DNA of 64,000 nt from Cyrtodaria siliqua (GCA_037043455.1 JAWPHD010000004.1:598001-662000); one strand, 5' to 3'; numbered from the stretch's first letter, positions 34,505 through 46,277 are shown. Notes: generated by a model from the letters alone, not told the origin. Made by a program: numbers and translations.

Positions 34505-35725
34505 AAGAGCTCATGTTGAATAAAGCCAACAGTTTGGATAATCAAGCATCATTACTCAATCTTCATCTCTCAAATTCTAATGATTTCATACATACTAAAC
34601 ATTATTGTAAACCCTTTTGTGTGTGATTTCGTTTGCATGTATTATTGCTTTTGCCTTCTTGTTTGTGTGTTCGCGTGTTTGTTTCTGTGTTTTGCGGTTG
34701 ACAGTCCTCCTTGAATGCTACTTTCCCTGTCCGATCTTTTTTTATTTCTTTATGCTAAGAGAGATGACTTCAACTGTAACTATCGACACCTGGATGGGAA
34801 TGTACCTCGTTCTACATTATACGGCGTTTATAGCTCCCAGCTCATTCGTTTTGCTTGAGTTTCTAATGATGTTATAGACTTCAATGATCGAAATATATTA
34901 CAAGTAAACATCTTCAACAGGGTTTCCTTAGCCCAAACTACCTAGATCTTTCTCAAAATTCTACTGGATGAAACGAAAACCTACCGGAGAAGTACAACAC
35001 CAACCTTAAAACACTTCTACGACTTGGAATATCATAACCCTCATTTTAAGGAGATGTGGTCTATAAACTTTGAAAGTTAAAGGGATCTGGCGAGTTTCCT
35101 GACCACCTTACAGAATTATTCAGGAAGTTCGTCAGAAAATGACACGGCCCTTTAGTATTACAACGCATATAGTGAATGATCCCACTACAGTCAGTCACTA
35201 CCCTTAACGTGTCCTTTGTGCGATGACTAGACAACCACTTGTGACACTATGATTGCACCTACTGAAACCCCGACCGAACGATGTAGGTGCATGAGCGTTC
35301 GTCCCTCGGGTTTTCTGGTCGTTCCCTAGATTGGTTTTCCCTTTGGCTGCAACTGCTGTGGTTGTTCAGTTAATTCTGGATACATCCTGAGATGTTTCTT
35401 ATTTTGCATTTTATATAACGTTACAACAACATCTTAGTGTTATTTTGTTAGTTTCTCCGGATGTGGACTTAATTGTTGGATAAATCCTTTTGATGGGATA
35501 TAGTTTTATTTACACAGTCTTGTCTATTTGGGCACTGAAGACAGGATAGCGGCGAGGATTATGTACACATAAAATTGATTCAAGCTTAACTGTAGGCCTT
35601 ATTGCTTACTGACCGTTACAAGTCGACAACCCTGTCTTCACCACCATTTATGTTGTATTTTGTCTTTTTCATTGTATAATTAATTAAGTATTGCTCCTTG
35701 TTTATTCTACAGTGCGGACCTACGA
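34505..35725 (+). pseudogene. Decayed RT element, subfamily B, interrupted
   Basis: A degraded RT C-terminal region (ELMLNKANSLDNQASLLNLH; then RDDFNCNYRHLDGNVPRS, SQLIRFA) with frameshifts and stops, followed by its own 3' tail at about 35370..35725, which closely resembles 12736..13062. The coding part is split at 34603..34749 by a subfamily A tail. It diverges strongly from subfamily A, so it is an older lineage. Confidence 0.8.
34603..34749 (+). mobile_element. Subfamily A tail nested in the subfamily B RT
   Basis: ATTGTAAACCCTTTTGTG through CCGATCTTTTTTTATTTCT is the distal A tail. The subfamily B reading resumes immediately after it (TATGCTAAGAGAGATGAC). This short 5'-truncated insertion dates A activity after B decay. 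Confidence 0.8.
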
Positions 35726-37143
35726 TGCTAATGTGTTTTGACGATGTGGTTTCAATAGGACCCTGTATCTCAAATTTTGATTCGACGATCCTAAAGGAAC
35801 AGTTAGCAATAACGCTACTGAATCGTGGCGTAGTCGTGATGATGTTTCACAGCCATTTCAATAAAAAGGTATCCTATTTTATTAAACGTTTTCTAAAATA
35901 TCTATGGATTCTTTAACGGGGATTCCAAACAAGTTAAGATCAACTGATGCAGTATTAATCACATTTGCGGGCCACACCATTATTAGCAATAAAGAAAGGG
36001 ACATTTCGTGTGTCAATGTGTTTATGAGTATATGTTTAACGATAATAAAACAAACCTAGAGCGTGGGTAGCGACCAATGTGGCCAATGACAAAGGTTATT
36101 ACAATATTAAATATATTCTATAGTTTAAAGTAATGCGTTAAAGGGACACACGGCTATCTATATTTTTGTAAAACTCAAGACTTCCCGTTAGTTTGTTTAA
36201 ATATATTGCTTATATTTAATAATACGAATAGTATAAAGCAAATTATTTCGTATGTTACTACCTGTTGGTTGTATTGCACAAATACTATAAATCTATGGTA
36301 GAATAAGTCGAAAATATAAAAAATCAAATGTTTATTTAATAATATGCAAGCAGGTTTTAAGTCATGCATAGAGGAGCTACTTGTAATCCTTGTTACACAC
36401 TTCCACACTGCCGTGTGTCCCTTTAAAACTACATATTCTCAAAATACCTGGTTTAGGTCTAACAACGAAAGACTGTCAGTATGGGAATACAATATATAAT
36501 GTCTAAAGGTTTTGGGCGTTTGCGAAGATATGTTTTAAACCTAAATAAAGGCTTTATATAGGAACGTGACTGAGTTTAATGTTTTATCGGAGATGCAGTT
36601 GAAATTGTGTACTATAGTGACGTGAACTATCTAACACAAGTAATTGTCTTTAATATATATTTTATTCAACTACTAACTATTACGTTTACACTTCCATAAT
36701 ATACACATATATATAGAAAACAGAGTAAAACATGTGACTTCGAATAAATCGTCTTAAACCGTGTGCTATCTACTATTAAACATGCGTGTGTTCTAGTTTC
36801 CGCCCGACGGGGACAACCACCCGCCCGACCGACCGACAACCTCCAGACCGGAACAGGACAAGTCTCCACCTATGGAGACTAAACAATCAGTCTATCTCGC
36901 TCTGAGTCTCGGGCCGAACTGAACTCTGATGAATACTGACTCACGCCACATTTAGATATCCTCATAATAACCCAAATATTGACGGCCAAGTGGACTTAAA
37001 TATATTGCAGATGACTATTAATACTGGTTCAAATTTGTCAAAACCAGCCTAAGAGTACAAATCCCAGCTTTTTGCAGTAAAGAAGATAATTAACCCATTT
37101 TACAGACTAGGTACTATGTAAGCCCCCATTGTTTTAAACCAAA
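35726..37143. other. Intergenic, nothing recognised
   Basis: No supported gene or repeat. Confidence 0.4.
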
Positions 37144-38142
37144 AGAAATATAAAAAGATCGGACAGGGAAAATAGCATTCAAGGAGGACAGTCAACCACA
37201 AAACACAGAAACAAACACGCAAACAGACAAACAAGAAGGCAAAAGCAAACACAAAATGGTTGACAATAGGGCTACCGCCTTGGAACGGTCAGTGGCAAAG
37301 TAGGCCACTTGGGGTTTAAACCGGTTCTAGGGTGCACCAAACCTCACACTTACCCTACTGTCAACCCATTAAAACAGGACAGTTTAAATAAAGAAATCCC
37401 CGCCATGATCTAATCTCTAACCAAAAAGGCAGCATCAATAGGCAATATAAGTAAAACACAAATATGCCCGTGTAAATATAATACAAAAAAACAATAGCCT
37501 AGAAAGCCACAATGAAGGCACTCAATGGTTTGGCAGAAGCCAGAGCAGTAAGAAGGGCACGACAAGAAAGATCATAGACAAACATCAAACGCCACCGTCC
37601 CAATGGGCTTTAGGCGTCATCATAGGGTCCACAGCCTGTCCGGTCATCGTACAATTAAAGAGGAAAGCATCGTGGCGAACTGTAAAAGGGTCCACCACCA
37701 AGCATGCAGTACGATGCAAAATGATAGGGTCATAACCTCTTTTGATAAACTTTTTAACAAGTTTAACAAAGATAGTATGAAAGTGATCATGACCAAGAAT
37801 ATTACGAAGTTTATAAATCACATCACCATAGTAGTCAGGTTGTGATTGTCCTTGTCGCAGAAGAGTCCTTAAATTACTTTTATATTTGGAAAGAAGATCA
37901 GGGTTACGATAATACAATTTTGCAAAGGTTTTACGAAGCTCTAGAAAAACGAATAAGCTGAGAGACATACACCCCATAAGAAGTTGCTCGGGGAACATCC
38001 CCATCCAAGTGGGGATAATTAACAATGTCAAAATTAAAATCATGTCTCTTGTCATAGATTTTGCTAATTATTTTACCATTTTCGATCGAGAGATCTAAAT
38101 CAAGAAAATGAGCATTATTATCAGATATATTAGCTTTGTTAA
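37144..38142 (-). mobile_element. Penelope-like RT element, 3' half (split by TTAA insertion)
   Basis: Minus strand: from 38142 down, RT codons NKANISDNNAHFLDLDLSIE through PRATSYGVYVSQLIRF, then a deletion plus frame change at about 37940 that joins LFVFLE to LRKTFAKLYYRN. It continues to SQPDYYGDVIYKL and HTIFVKLVKKF, CLVVDPFTV, and FNCTMTGQAVDPMMTPKA. The subfamily A tail follows, ending at 37144. It is the continuation of 44195..45250, separated by the 6-kb insertion at a TTAA. Confidence 0.9.
38139..38142. repeat. TTAA target-site duplication, left
   Basis: TTAA directly precedes the left terminal inverted repeat. The partner TTAA is at 44195..44198. The uninterrupted sequence CTTCAGCTTAACAAAGCT occurs in the copy at 31.5 kb with a single TTAA. 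Confidence 0.9.
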
Positions 38143-38829
38143 AGCTACACAATCCCGATAAAAGGCACATTAGAACTGAACAAATCTAACGGTTATTACG
38201 CATGTTTACTAAGTGATTACTGTATACGTGTGGGTTCATATATACAACATGCGCACTACCTTAATTCACTGAATATTAATGAGATAAGGCGGTACTGTAT
38301 GAGACGCTTCGGGTACTTTGTGAATCGACCACTGGTCTTATAACGGGTATAAAAGCGGATTTTAGCAGACGGCATTTTACCACCAAACTGATGAGACCAA
38401 TCTTCAGTAGAAAGACCTAATAGGAAATACAAGTCATTAGAAATTGAAAATGAAGCTAAAGATGTACTTACTCAAACAATCGTATAAGTCCATATTTATA
38501 TATAATCCAAAACAATACCTATAATTAAACGTAGCGGCCTTTTAACAAAGACCCTGTCCAACTATCCCGTTGCATCTATACAAATAATCCTCCATTTTTA
38601 TGTGTGTGTGTGTGTGTACTGTATATTGACACAAAACACAAGGGAGACATTGTTTATCAAAATTGGAATATTGGTAGGGGCTCATAACTAATGGTAAAGA
38701 TGGAGATATAGTATTTGTTATGTGAAGTTATGCATGCATGGTTTACACATATAAGTAGATTATAAATCAACATATTTTAAATAAATTCCTCTTAATTTAT
38801 GCATGAATTGAAATTTTGAAATTGAAAAT

Positions 38830-39031
38830 AAAATGGATAGAGAGACACAGAGACACACACAGAGACATAGAGAGTCAAAAAGAGGGAGAAGGAAAGAGAG
38901 AAAGAGAGAGAGAGAGACAGATACAGAGAAAAAGAGAGACAGAAAAAGAAAGAAAGCGCGTGGGTGGGAGGGAGGGAAACGAGTGAATAAAGGGGAGAGA
39001 GAGTGGGGGAAGGAAGGAGGGGGTGGAAGGA

Positions 39032-39072
<41 letters not shown>
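38830..39072 (+). repeat. GA-rich microsatellite/purine tract
   Basis: Nearly continuous purines (GAGAGA, GGGAAGG, AGAAAG), ending in a (GA)n run at about 39032..39068. The long ORFs on both strands here are artefacts of this composition. Confidence 0.95.
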
Positions 39073-39654
39073 TTTCTATATAGGCGTAAGAGCCGGAGGA
39101 CCCCACACCCCAATGTTGCGGGGTGGGCCCCAATATTGATGTTTTCACGAAACAAAAAAAAAGTATGAATCGGCAATCTGAATATTAAAATTCTGATTGA
39201 TCAGATTTCAAAATCAAAGAAAATATGAAAGATGTCAGCTTCCGTCTGTATGACAGGGTAAGTGTTAACTAAAAACCGAAAGTTTAAGTATAATTATTAA
39301 GTTAAAATACTAGAAATTAACCTTTCGTAAGTTTACTTATTTAAATCTTTCATTTTCTTTAATCAAGTTCAATGATTTTTAAAGTCATTTTAAATGAAAA
39401 CAGGCCCGTAACCAGCCCTGAAATTTAACCGAGGCATATCCCTTATGTTGTCCGGTGGTATTAACATCCCTCTCCACCCTGGATTTTGTTTTGATTTCCT
39501 TCAATGTGTTGCATTTTCCCCAGGGTCCTTATATCATGTATATACTAGTATATAGTTGTTTTTATGTTAAGTATGTACATGTACATTCCCAAAATTCAAC
39601 CAAGGCAACTGCCTCTGTGTGCCCCAGTGTAGCTACGGACCTGGAAAAGCAATA

Positions 39655-39775
39655 TGTTGAAAAGCAATGGTTTATATTCACGGTGGACAGACGTAACGGA
39701 CCCTGGCTGCTCAAAACAGCGTTACCTTGATCCTGATTGCTCATGTAAAGGACCCTGGCGGGTAAAAACACGTAA
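39655..39775 (+). repeat. Internal inverted repeat, left copy
   Basis: AGACGTAACGGACCCTGG, CTGCTCAAAACAGCGTTACC, TTGATCCTG and GGACCCTGGCGGGTAAAAAC form the reverse complement of 43005..43110. Related GGATCCTGATTGCTCA motifs recur at 40130..40190. They lie inside the TTAA element and may be subterminal or nested-element ends. Confidence 0.8.
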
Positions 39776-40426
39776 ACTGTTGGATGTGCTGTTAAAAGAT
39801 AATTAATATTTCTTTACAATAAGACACTTTTTAAAAATGATCACACCCACGGAACAATAGATGCATTTGTGTATCTGAATTCATGAAGAAAGGGTTATAA
39901 AAACAGTGTTATTAGATGTGAAAAAACTTGCACTGTTTTCACACCGACGCGTAAAAGTACGTCTAGTTCTCAGAAAATTGTGTTTATTTCAAAAACGGAG
40001 ACTGCTATTGGCATATGCTATATCTTGAATTATGTATGTTCAGCCATAACATCCATTGGACGTATTTAACACATAATAATATCTACCGATTACCAGAAGC
40101 GTTAAGTTGTTTGTGCATTGCAAAGTAACGGATCCTGATTGCTCATTGCACCGGATCCTGTTTGCTTCTGACACAGGATCCTAACCGGTAGTTGAAAATA
40201 TACATCTGAAAAAAAACCTACTAGATATGTTCCCCTGTTCGAAATATCTCGGTCTGATATCAGCGGTGGAAGATAAAGCTGCGACATTTTCAACTGGGTT
40301 GGGTTTGTGCGAGGGTCAACTTATGGAAAAAAACAATGTGCTGAGATATTTTTAAGATTTTCACATTTAACGTCACATTTTCACCCTCCAAACATCGGCT
40401 AGGAACTCGTACTCTTCAGCGGGACT

Positions 40427-40716
40427 GGCGTGGTCTAGTTGATAGCACGTTGGATTTGACCCGGATGAAGCCTTATCGCCGCAAGTCAATTTATTTTGTG
40501 TATTATTGAGTAAAACATGTTCCCTTAGTCTTGTCCGTCGTATTGGTATGTACACCGGTTCTGTGTTTCGGTTTCTATCCTTGAAACAATTTGCTAAATA
40601 CATTCGTTAGTAAGATTAGGGCAGCTTTTCGGATTTTTATGTATCCTTCCTTTCTTTGGGGCGACCGGCTATAAAAATTCAATATAATGTCTTGATAAAC
40701 GGTTAAACAACATTCA
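40427..40716 (+). mobile_element. tRNA-derived SINE, diverged
   Basis: A tRNA-like head (GGCGTGGTCTAGTTGATAGC), then the SINE body (TTCCCTTAGTCTTGTCCGTC, GATTAGGGCAGC) and the CGGTTAAACAACATTCAG end. More diverged than the 41.4-kb copy. Confidence 0.75.
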
Positions 40717-41390
40717 GTTAAATGTTATGTGATAACCTTTTCAAATCATAGGATGACTCCGATGAGGGTGCTCCCCTCGAAATGCGCTAGTGCTTTAACA
40801 AACAAAAGTGGCAACATTCTCAATACAACTTTCTCTAAAATTATATTATATGTATACAATAATGAAAACTTGCGAATTCAAAGTTTCAAACATGTAATTG
40901 ACATTTTCCGTAAGTATTCGGAGATTATAAACGAAAAGCTAAGCTTTTCTATAGGTGGTGTTCAACTTTACGCAGTTATATTAATTTTGTGAAGAAATGT
41001 ACATTAAGATTTTTTATTCATTGATGTATTTTGTTTTTAAATATCATTTATGATCAAATAAGTGTTACCTGTTAGGGGCTTAGCTAGAGCGTTGCTAGTG
41101 TGGTCCCGGGGCAAACTCCATGAACTTGTTTTATTCCTAGATACGCTGTGGTTCGTTTTTGGGAGTATTTCCCACTATTTTATATCTTATTTGACGCTGA
41201 CAAGTTGATGATATGGTCTGAAACCTTATATCCTCTCGCCCCTCGTTTGTTTTGTTGTTTTTTACTCTTTTTTACTTTTTTTTTGATATATTGTGTTTTG
41301 TTTTATTTTTGCAGGCAAATTGTACATAGCTGCGTGATCTAAGATAATGCCTTTTAAATAAACTTTTTTTTAAAATATAAAAACTTAACT

Positions 41391-41690
41391 GAATGTTGTT
41401 TAACGGCTCATCAACACAGTATAGGTTATTTAGAGCCGCCCCAGAGAGAGGGGAAGGATACATAGGAATACGGGAACCTGCCCTACTCTTATTATCGAAT
41501 AGATTCCTATGGTTCTTTTACGTGCTCGGAGGATAGACCTATACGGTTTACGTCCACATCCGACGGACGAGGCTAAGGGAAACTGTCTTGCCCAAGAACA
41601 CACCGACGGAACTCAGTGGCACCACGGAGAATTGAACCCGGGGCCTCCGGTTAAAAATCCGCAGCGCTACCGACTGCGCCACGCATTGTC
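41391..41690 (-). mobile_element. tRNA-derived SINE, complete
   Basis: On the minus strand it starts with a tRNA-like head at about 41684..41617: an A box in GTGGCGCAGTCGGTAGCGC, a TTT-containing anticodon-like loop, and a B box in GGGTTCAATTCTCC. The family body follows (AGGGCAGGTTCCCG, GGGGCGGCTCTAAATAACC), ending CCGTTAAACAACATTCAG. Such SINEs are transcribed by RNA polymerase III from the A and B boxes. The 3' end was probably borrowed from a partner LINE, which is not identified here. Confidence 0.85.
41617..41684 (-). promoter_or_regulatory. Pol III A/B-box promoter in SINE head (tRNA-Lys-like)
   Basis: The minus strand reads GCGTGGCGCAGTCGGTAGCG, a GGATTTTTAACC loop region, and GGCCCCGGGTTCAATTCTCC. 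The T arm has one mismatch and the anticodon loop is irregular, so it is a decayed tRNA-like promoter, not a functional tRNA gene. Confidence 0.65.
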
Positions 41691-42014
41691 GTGTAAAACG
41701 GCGACAGAAACCATCATGCAGCGCGCTGCGGGGAAAGTAAGTTTGGTTTATGTCTACTGCGGGCCCATAGTTTATTTTAGGAAGACAGGTCATGAAGAGA
41801 GAATTATCTCAAGGCGCAAACGTATATACACGAACATAGGTCCGGAGTACATTTGTTTTCTTGTACCTTGTACGACATAGACGCATTTAGCCAAACTCAC
41901 CACCAGATTCTATCACTATAACAAGATCACACCCTCTACATTCATAACCGATATAATAATTCAATATTGGGCTGTTCTTTTTTTATTTTGCATCATGCTG
42001 TCGCATGAATGATT

Positions 42015-42225
42015 TTAGTAGCGTTGGTCCAGAGTGGTGGGGCGCTGTTTCAAGTTCACCGCTACGGTCGTGAGTACGAATCCAGATCGTCCCAGTTTTC
42101 ATGAGGCATTCAATACATGTCCTACTTATGAAAAAGTTGGTGGTCTGCCTCCCCCACGAACAAACCGACCATCATATATACCTAAAATGTGCTGAAAATG
42201 ACTTAAAACGCCTTGCAACCAACAG
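42015..42225 (+). mobile_element. Second tRNA-like SINE family (putative)
   Basis: A head-like GTGGTGGGGCGCTGTTTCAAG and a B-box-like GTACGAATCCAGA, then GCCTCCCCCACGAACAAAC and ATACCTAAAATGTGCTGAAA. The 3' part resembles the SINE-like fragment at 15395..15535. Confidence 0.5.
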
Positions 42226-42334
42226 ATGTTTTTTTTATTGTTTGTTTTGATGGAGCCAAAGTCCCGATCGTTGTTTTCTCTTTAATCTGAAGGTATATAG
42301 AAAACAATCTATCAACCAGGATCTGGTGTCAATG

Positions 42335-42500
42335 ATACGGATTGTGTCTGTTGCCCTTTACGTTGTCCCGCCTTAATTTCAAGAAGCGACGGGAAAGCTT
42401 ATATTAGCAAGATTTTATAAGGGATATTTCGACAATAAAACATATTTTGAAAAAAGTACTGAACAATTGCGATAACCTATTTAAAATATGTATTAAATGT
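42335..42500. repeat. Repeat family H, copy 2
   Basis: GTCCCGCCTTAATTTCAAGA, GCTTATATTAGCAAGATTTT and TTTCGACAATAAAACAT match 11545..11700, where the repeat is embedded in an RT-element composite. Confidence 0.75.
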
Positions 42501-43004
42501 TTTAATTTTACAATATGCAAACGTTTAAAGCCCAAATTAAGGTTTTATTTCATACTACAGCCACCCTGTTTTAGCCTCTTGGAGAAGGGGTTGGGTGGGG
42601 TATGAAAGTTAATACTCGGACCACGTAATGCAGAATCTCACGCATTATTACAGAGCAACCGGGGTCCGGTGCTCTGAAATTTAGACATGATGTAAATATT
42701 TGCAGATTTTTAGGCTAAACAGTTATCTTTATTAATAAAGAACAACAGCAGTTGCAAACCAATTTGGGATCACATTCAATCAGTCAGAGAGAACATATGG
42801 AAGTTTGGCTTTTTAAAGTCATCAACTTTGTATCGACCGGTTAAGAGTAAATTTGTTTCATCTTGTTAGGAATTATTCTGCATTTGTTGTCCATAAAGAA
42901 AATGTATTTCTAAGGACATGATATTCAAAAGTTCCGTCGCATAACGTTTGTATTTATACATACGATAATGTATGTTTATTTTCGAACTTTTTGACACCAA
43001 TGTC

Positions 43005-43110
43005 CATTTTCCCTCTGTTTTTACCAGCCAGGGTCCGTTACAAGTGCAACCAGGATCAAGGTAACGCAGTTTTGAGCAACCAGGGTCCGTTACGTCTATA
43101 CACAGTGATT
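43005..43110 (-). repeat. Internal inverted repeat, right copy
   Basis: The reverse complement of 39685..39775: AGACGTAACGGACCCTGG, TTGCTCAAAACTGCGTTACC, TTGATCCTGG and GGACCCTGGCTGGTAAAAAC. Confidence 0.8.
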
Positions 43111-43179
43111 TTAGCACAGAGTCCTTCGCGACTGAGCATATTTATGTAAAGTAAATTAATTAATACAACATTGTTAATC

Positions 43180-43262
43180 GGCCTCCGTAGTGCAGTAGGT
43201 TAACGCGCTGTCTTACTATGCTTTCTCCGTTGCGGACGGGGTTCTAGTCCGGGCCTTAGCAT
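43180..43262 (+). other. tRNA-like sequence (pseudo-tRNA or SINE head)
   Basis: GGCCTCCGTAGTGCAGTAGG then TTAACGCGC look like an acceptor/D-arm with A box, and GGGGTTCTAGTCCGGG like a B box. The length of about 82 suggests a long variable arm as in Leu or Ser tRNAs. The T stem does not pair cleanly, so it is not called as a tRNA gene. Confidence 0.45.
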
Positions 43263-44194
43263 TTTTTAAAACATTTCTTTTTTATGAATTTTCTTTTTAT
43301 AAAGAAGTAGTATTTCAGATTCCTCAGATTTAAATATTAACAAACATATGCATAATAGCACGCACACAAGCACGGCTTACGCAAGCACCCACAAACACGC
43401 TCGAACGCAAGAACGATCGTTTTTTTTTTTTACGAATTGACTCTTATTATTTTTCCAAGACCCTCCGGAATGGAAACGTGTAACTGAAGGATAGACGGAT
43501 GGGCGACCTTCATGTGTATACCACTTCTCCACATCCTAAAAACTACGATTTGCGAGAATAATATTGCTGGTCTTTTTCCAGCAAAAGAAAATTCCATATA
43601 TATAATTAATTTGAACAATATCCTTCATTGTAAATGCCTCATTGTAAACAATAATTTCTCCCTATCCCGAGTCAACACTTGAGCATGTTTTTCACGTTAC
43701 ATACTATTGGCTACCGATACACTCTCTCCTTATATGTATACATGTATAATATGTGTGTGGTTTTGGATTATTTCAAGGATATTATAGGAAATAAGTATAT
43801 ACAATATATGGAACATATGTGGAATACGCGGGTAAGTGTTATAATTCTCTACATAGTGATGTATTAACGCACTTTACTTGTTCATTACAAACATGTATAT
43901 AATTACATTGCACGCCATTGAATAACCTAATCGAGTTGAACAGTCTGTAGTTATCGGATATCTGAGCAAATTGCTATATAAACGTTTAGGCTTATATACC
44001 CGTAATCGCTGGGTGGTACAATTCCAAATTACCGAAGCGTTTATCACGCCTATTATGCAAATGCCTCGATATACGCTACGACAATATACCAGCCTAAACA
44101 ATGTAGACAACACATCCAGCAAAGAACTTCATCTATAGGCGTTCTTATGTTTAAAAAACTTGAAATTGTATTATTTTATCGGGATTGTGTAGCT

Positions 44195-45250
44195 TTAAGC
44201 TGAAGTTCTTTAGGATAAATATAATTAACCACAGTTGGAAAGAAAAGGTTGTCAATGTTCAATACGTCATCCAGATACCGGGAGGTGTCATTAAAGGCTT
44301 CAATAACATCTGCCTGGGTATCTGGTGAAAGACTCAGCATGAAATCCCTTTCATAGCAAAATAAGAACAAATCTGCGACAAGTGGTGCACAGTTCGTACA
44401 CACAGGGATACCAACAATTTGTCTAAAAACGGTGGTTCCATACCTGAAGAAAATATTATCTAATAGGAAGATGAGTGCTTCATAAACTTCATAGCAAATC
44501 CACATAGTATAATTGTCGAAAAAAACGCTTTTGTATCATTATATGCCAAAAATGTAGTATTTTCTCTAGCGAATGTTTTTTGAATAAGAGAAATTAGCTT
44601 GTCTTTAATAAGGTGATGTGGTAAGGTTGTATATAGTGTAGAGAAGTCACAAGTGCTTATTGATGAAACTTGACCTTTATTGAAAGTTTTATCAAGAACG
44701 TCTCTTGATTTTTTTATAGACCAAAATAAATTAATCCCAGAGTTTTCATAAGTTTTATCACAATATAGTTTAACGTGATCTTTAACGGCAGTAAGACAAG
44801 AAGTTAAAACTTAGGAGATGGTTGTTGTGGTGCAGGCACTAGAATTCGAAATAAAGCGAGGCTTATATGGATTTTTATGTAATTTAGGAATCCAGTACAT
44901 AGTAGGCAGTTTATTTTGCTTATCGTTTACACCAGCCTTGAAAGTAGTGCACCGAGTGATATGTGCGGAAACAACATCATCCTCAGTAGAATTAACTGGG
45001 GTATACGAATTGGTGCTGCCGAGTTCCAGAGATAAAACATTGACGTAATGTAGGCGTCAAACAATAATTACATTATTAGCTGCTTTATCTGCAGGAACTA
45101 AAACTAATTTATTATGAAATTCCTGAATTCCCGATTTTAAATTACGGAAGGAAAAACTCGGTCTCTGATGAAGTAAAGAGGGGTTAGCATTATAAAAGTT
45201 AATACGTGTATCTATAATTTCAGAATTTACTTTTTCCAAGTAGAAAGTGA
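44195..45250 (-). pseudogene. Penelope-like RT, N-terminal and palm region
   Basis: This is the 5' half of the element split by the TTAA insertion. In order on the minus strand: NKLVLVPADKAANN (the D-K-A/G motif upstream of RT in Penelope-like elements); MYWIPKLHKNPYKPRFIS; motif A CDFSTLYTTLPH at about 44610..44652; motif B GIPVCTNCAPLVADLFLF; motif C YLDD at about 44268..44279; and VVNYIYPKELQL, breaking at the TTAA. Several stops and frame changes separate the open parts (45057..45239 and 44176..44505), so it is inactive. No GIY-YIG endonuclease is seen in any copy. Subgroup not determined. Confidence 0.8.
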
Positions 45251-45383
45251 GTTTGGGTCCGCATATTCTCTACGACACCATTTCTCAATTTGCTCGTTGA
45301 CTGGGTTGGCCCAAGTGGGTTGGCCCATCGTATCATGACAGTACCAGCCGCACATTGTCTCGGGTGGTCTCGCCCATTTTCTT

Positions 45384-45896
45384 ACTAAAAATATGGTTAA
45401 TTAGCTGACTAACCTTCATGTGTGTCAGTCATGAACTTCAGAGGAAATGGTCAACCCCAGTTCTCGGTACAAACAACGTAAGTATGCTACTTCTTAGACA
45501 ATGACGTGCCTGTATACAATCTTCCATTGTTCAAAAAGATGATGACCCCCTCACCCGTGGATGCCGAGTGTTACTCCGGTCATCTCATAGTTTCATCAAA
45601 CAAACCTTCCGTTAGGTTAGAAGGTTTGTTCATGCTTTTACTAAAAATATGGTTAATAAGCTCACTAATATTCATGTGCGTCAGTCATGAACTTTCAGAG
45701 GAAATGGTCAACCCCAGGTCTCGGTACAAACAACGTAATTAAGCTACTTCTTAGACAATGACGTGCCTGTTAACAACCTCACTTTGTTCAGAAACAAGGT
45801 GACCCCCTCACCTGTGGATGCCGAGTGTTACTCCGGTCATCGCATAGTTTCATCAAACAAACCTTCCCTTAGGTTCGAAGGTGTGTTTATGCTGTT
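45384..45896. repeat. 256-bp tandem repeat, two units
   Basis: ACTAAAAATATGGTTAAT starts at 45384 and 45640, and again, diverged, at 45897. Internal words (GTCAGTCATGAACTT, TGGATGCCGAGTGTTACTCC, CAAACAAACCTTCC) recur with periods of 256 and 257. It lies directly upstream of the RT element 5' region. Confidence 0.9.
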
Positions 45897-45966
45897 ACTA
45901 AAAATATAATTAATTAGGTTGACCACATCGATGTTTACACAACCATCACATTGTTCATCAGAGTGC

Positions 45967-46277
45967 AAGAAATCTAAAAAGATCGGACAGGGAAAGTATC
46001 ATTCAAGGAGGACAGTCAACCACAAAACACAGAAACAAACACGCAAACAGACAAACAAGAAGGCAAAAGCACTAATGAATGCAAACGACATCACAAACAC
46101 AAAAGGGTTGACAATAGGGCTACCGCCTTGGAACGGTCAGTGGCAAAGTAGTCGACTGGGGGTTTAAACCGGTTCTAGGGTGCACCAAACCTCACACATA
46201 CCCTATCGTCATCCCATTAAAACAGGACAGTGTAAATAAAGAAATCCCCGTCATGATCTACTCCCTAACCAACAAGG
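45967..46277 (-). mobile_element. RT element, subfamily A 3' tail
   Basis: A complete tail (AGAAATCTAAAAAGATCGG through AAATCCCCGTCATGATC) without RT codons. The hairpin lies near 46137..46158 but the stem is mutated (GTCGACTGG). Confidence 0.85.

Larger units (their letters stand above)
38143..44194. mobile_element. 6.05-kb TTAA-flanked element with 21-bp TIRs, non-autonomous
   Basis: The left end 38143..38163 (AGCTACACAATCCCGATAAA then A) is an exact reverse complement of 44174..44194. Both ends are flanked by TTAA, and removing the element regenerates an RT sequence seen intact elsewhere. TTAA duplication is typical of piggyBac-type cut-and-paste transposons, but these termini are not the classical piggyBac ones, so the superfamily is open. 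No transposase ORF is visible. The interior holds SINEs, a GA tract, tRNA-like sequences and a pair of inverted ~95-bp repeats. Confidence 0.85.

Noticed and set aside
38760..39176. Overlapping long ORFs of Ser/Leu or Arg/Glu runs on both strands
   Set aside because: They are translations of a purine-rich GA microsatellite, with no protein signal.
41509..41880. 123-codon ORF within the TTAA element
   Set aside because: It runs across the antisense of the tRNA-like SINE head and body, so it is a by-product of the SINE.
43180..43262. Functional tRNA gene
   Set aside because: A- and B-box-like words are present but the T stem does not pair and the acceptor ends do not match. Kept only as tRNA-like sequence.
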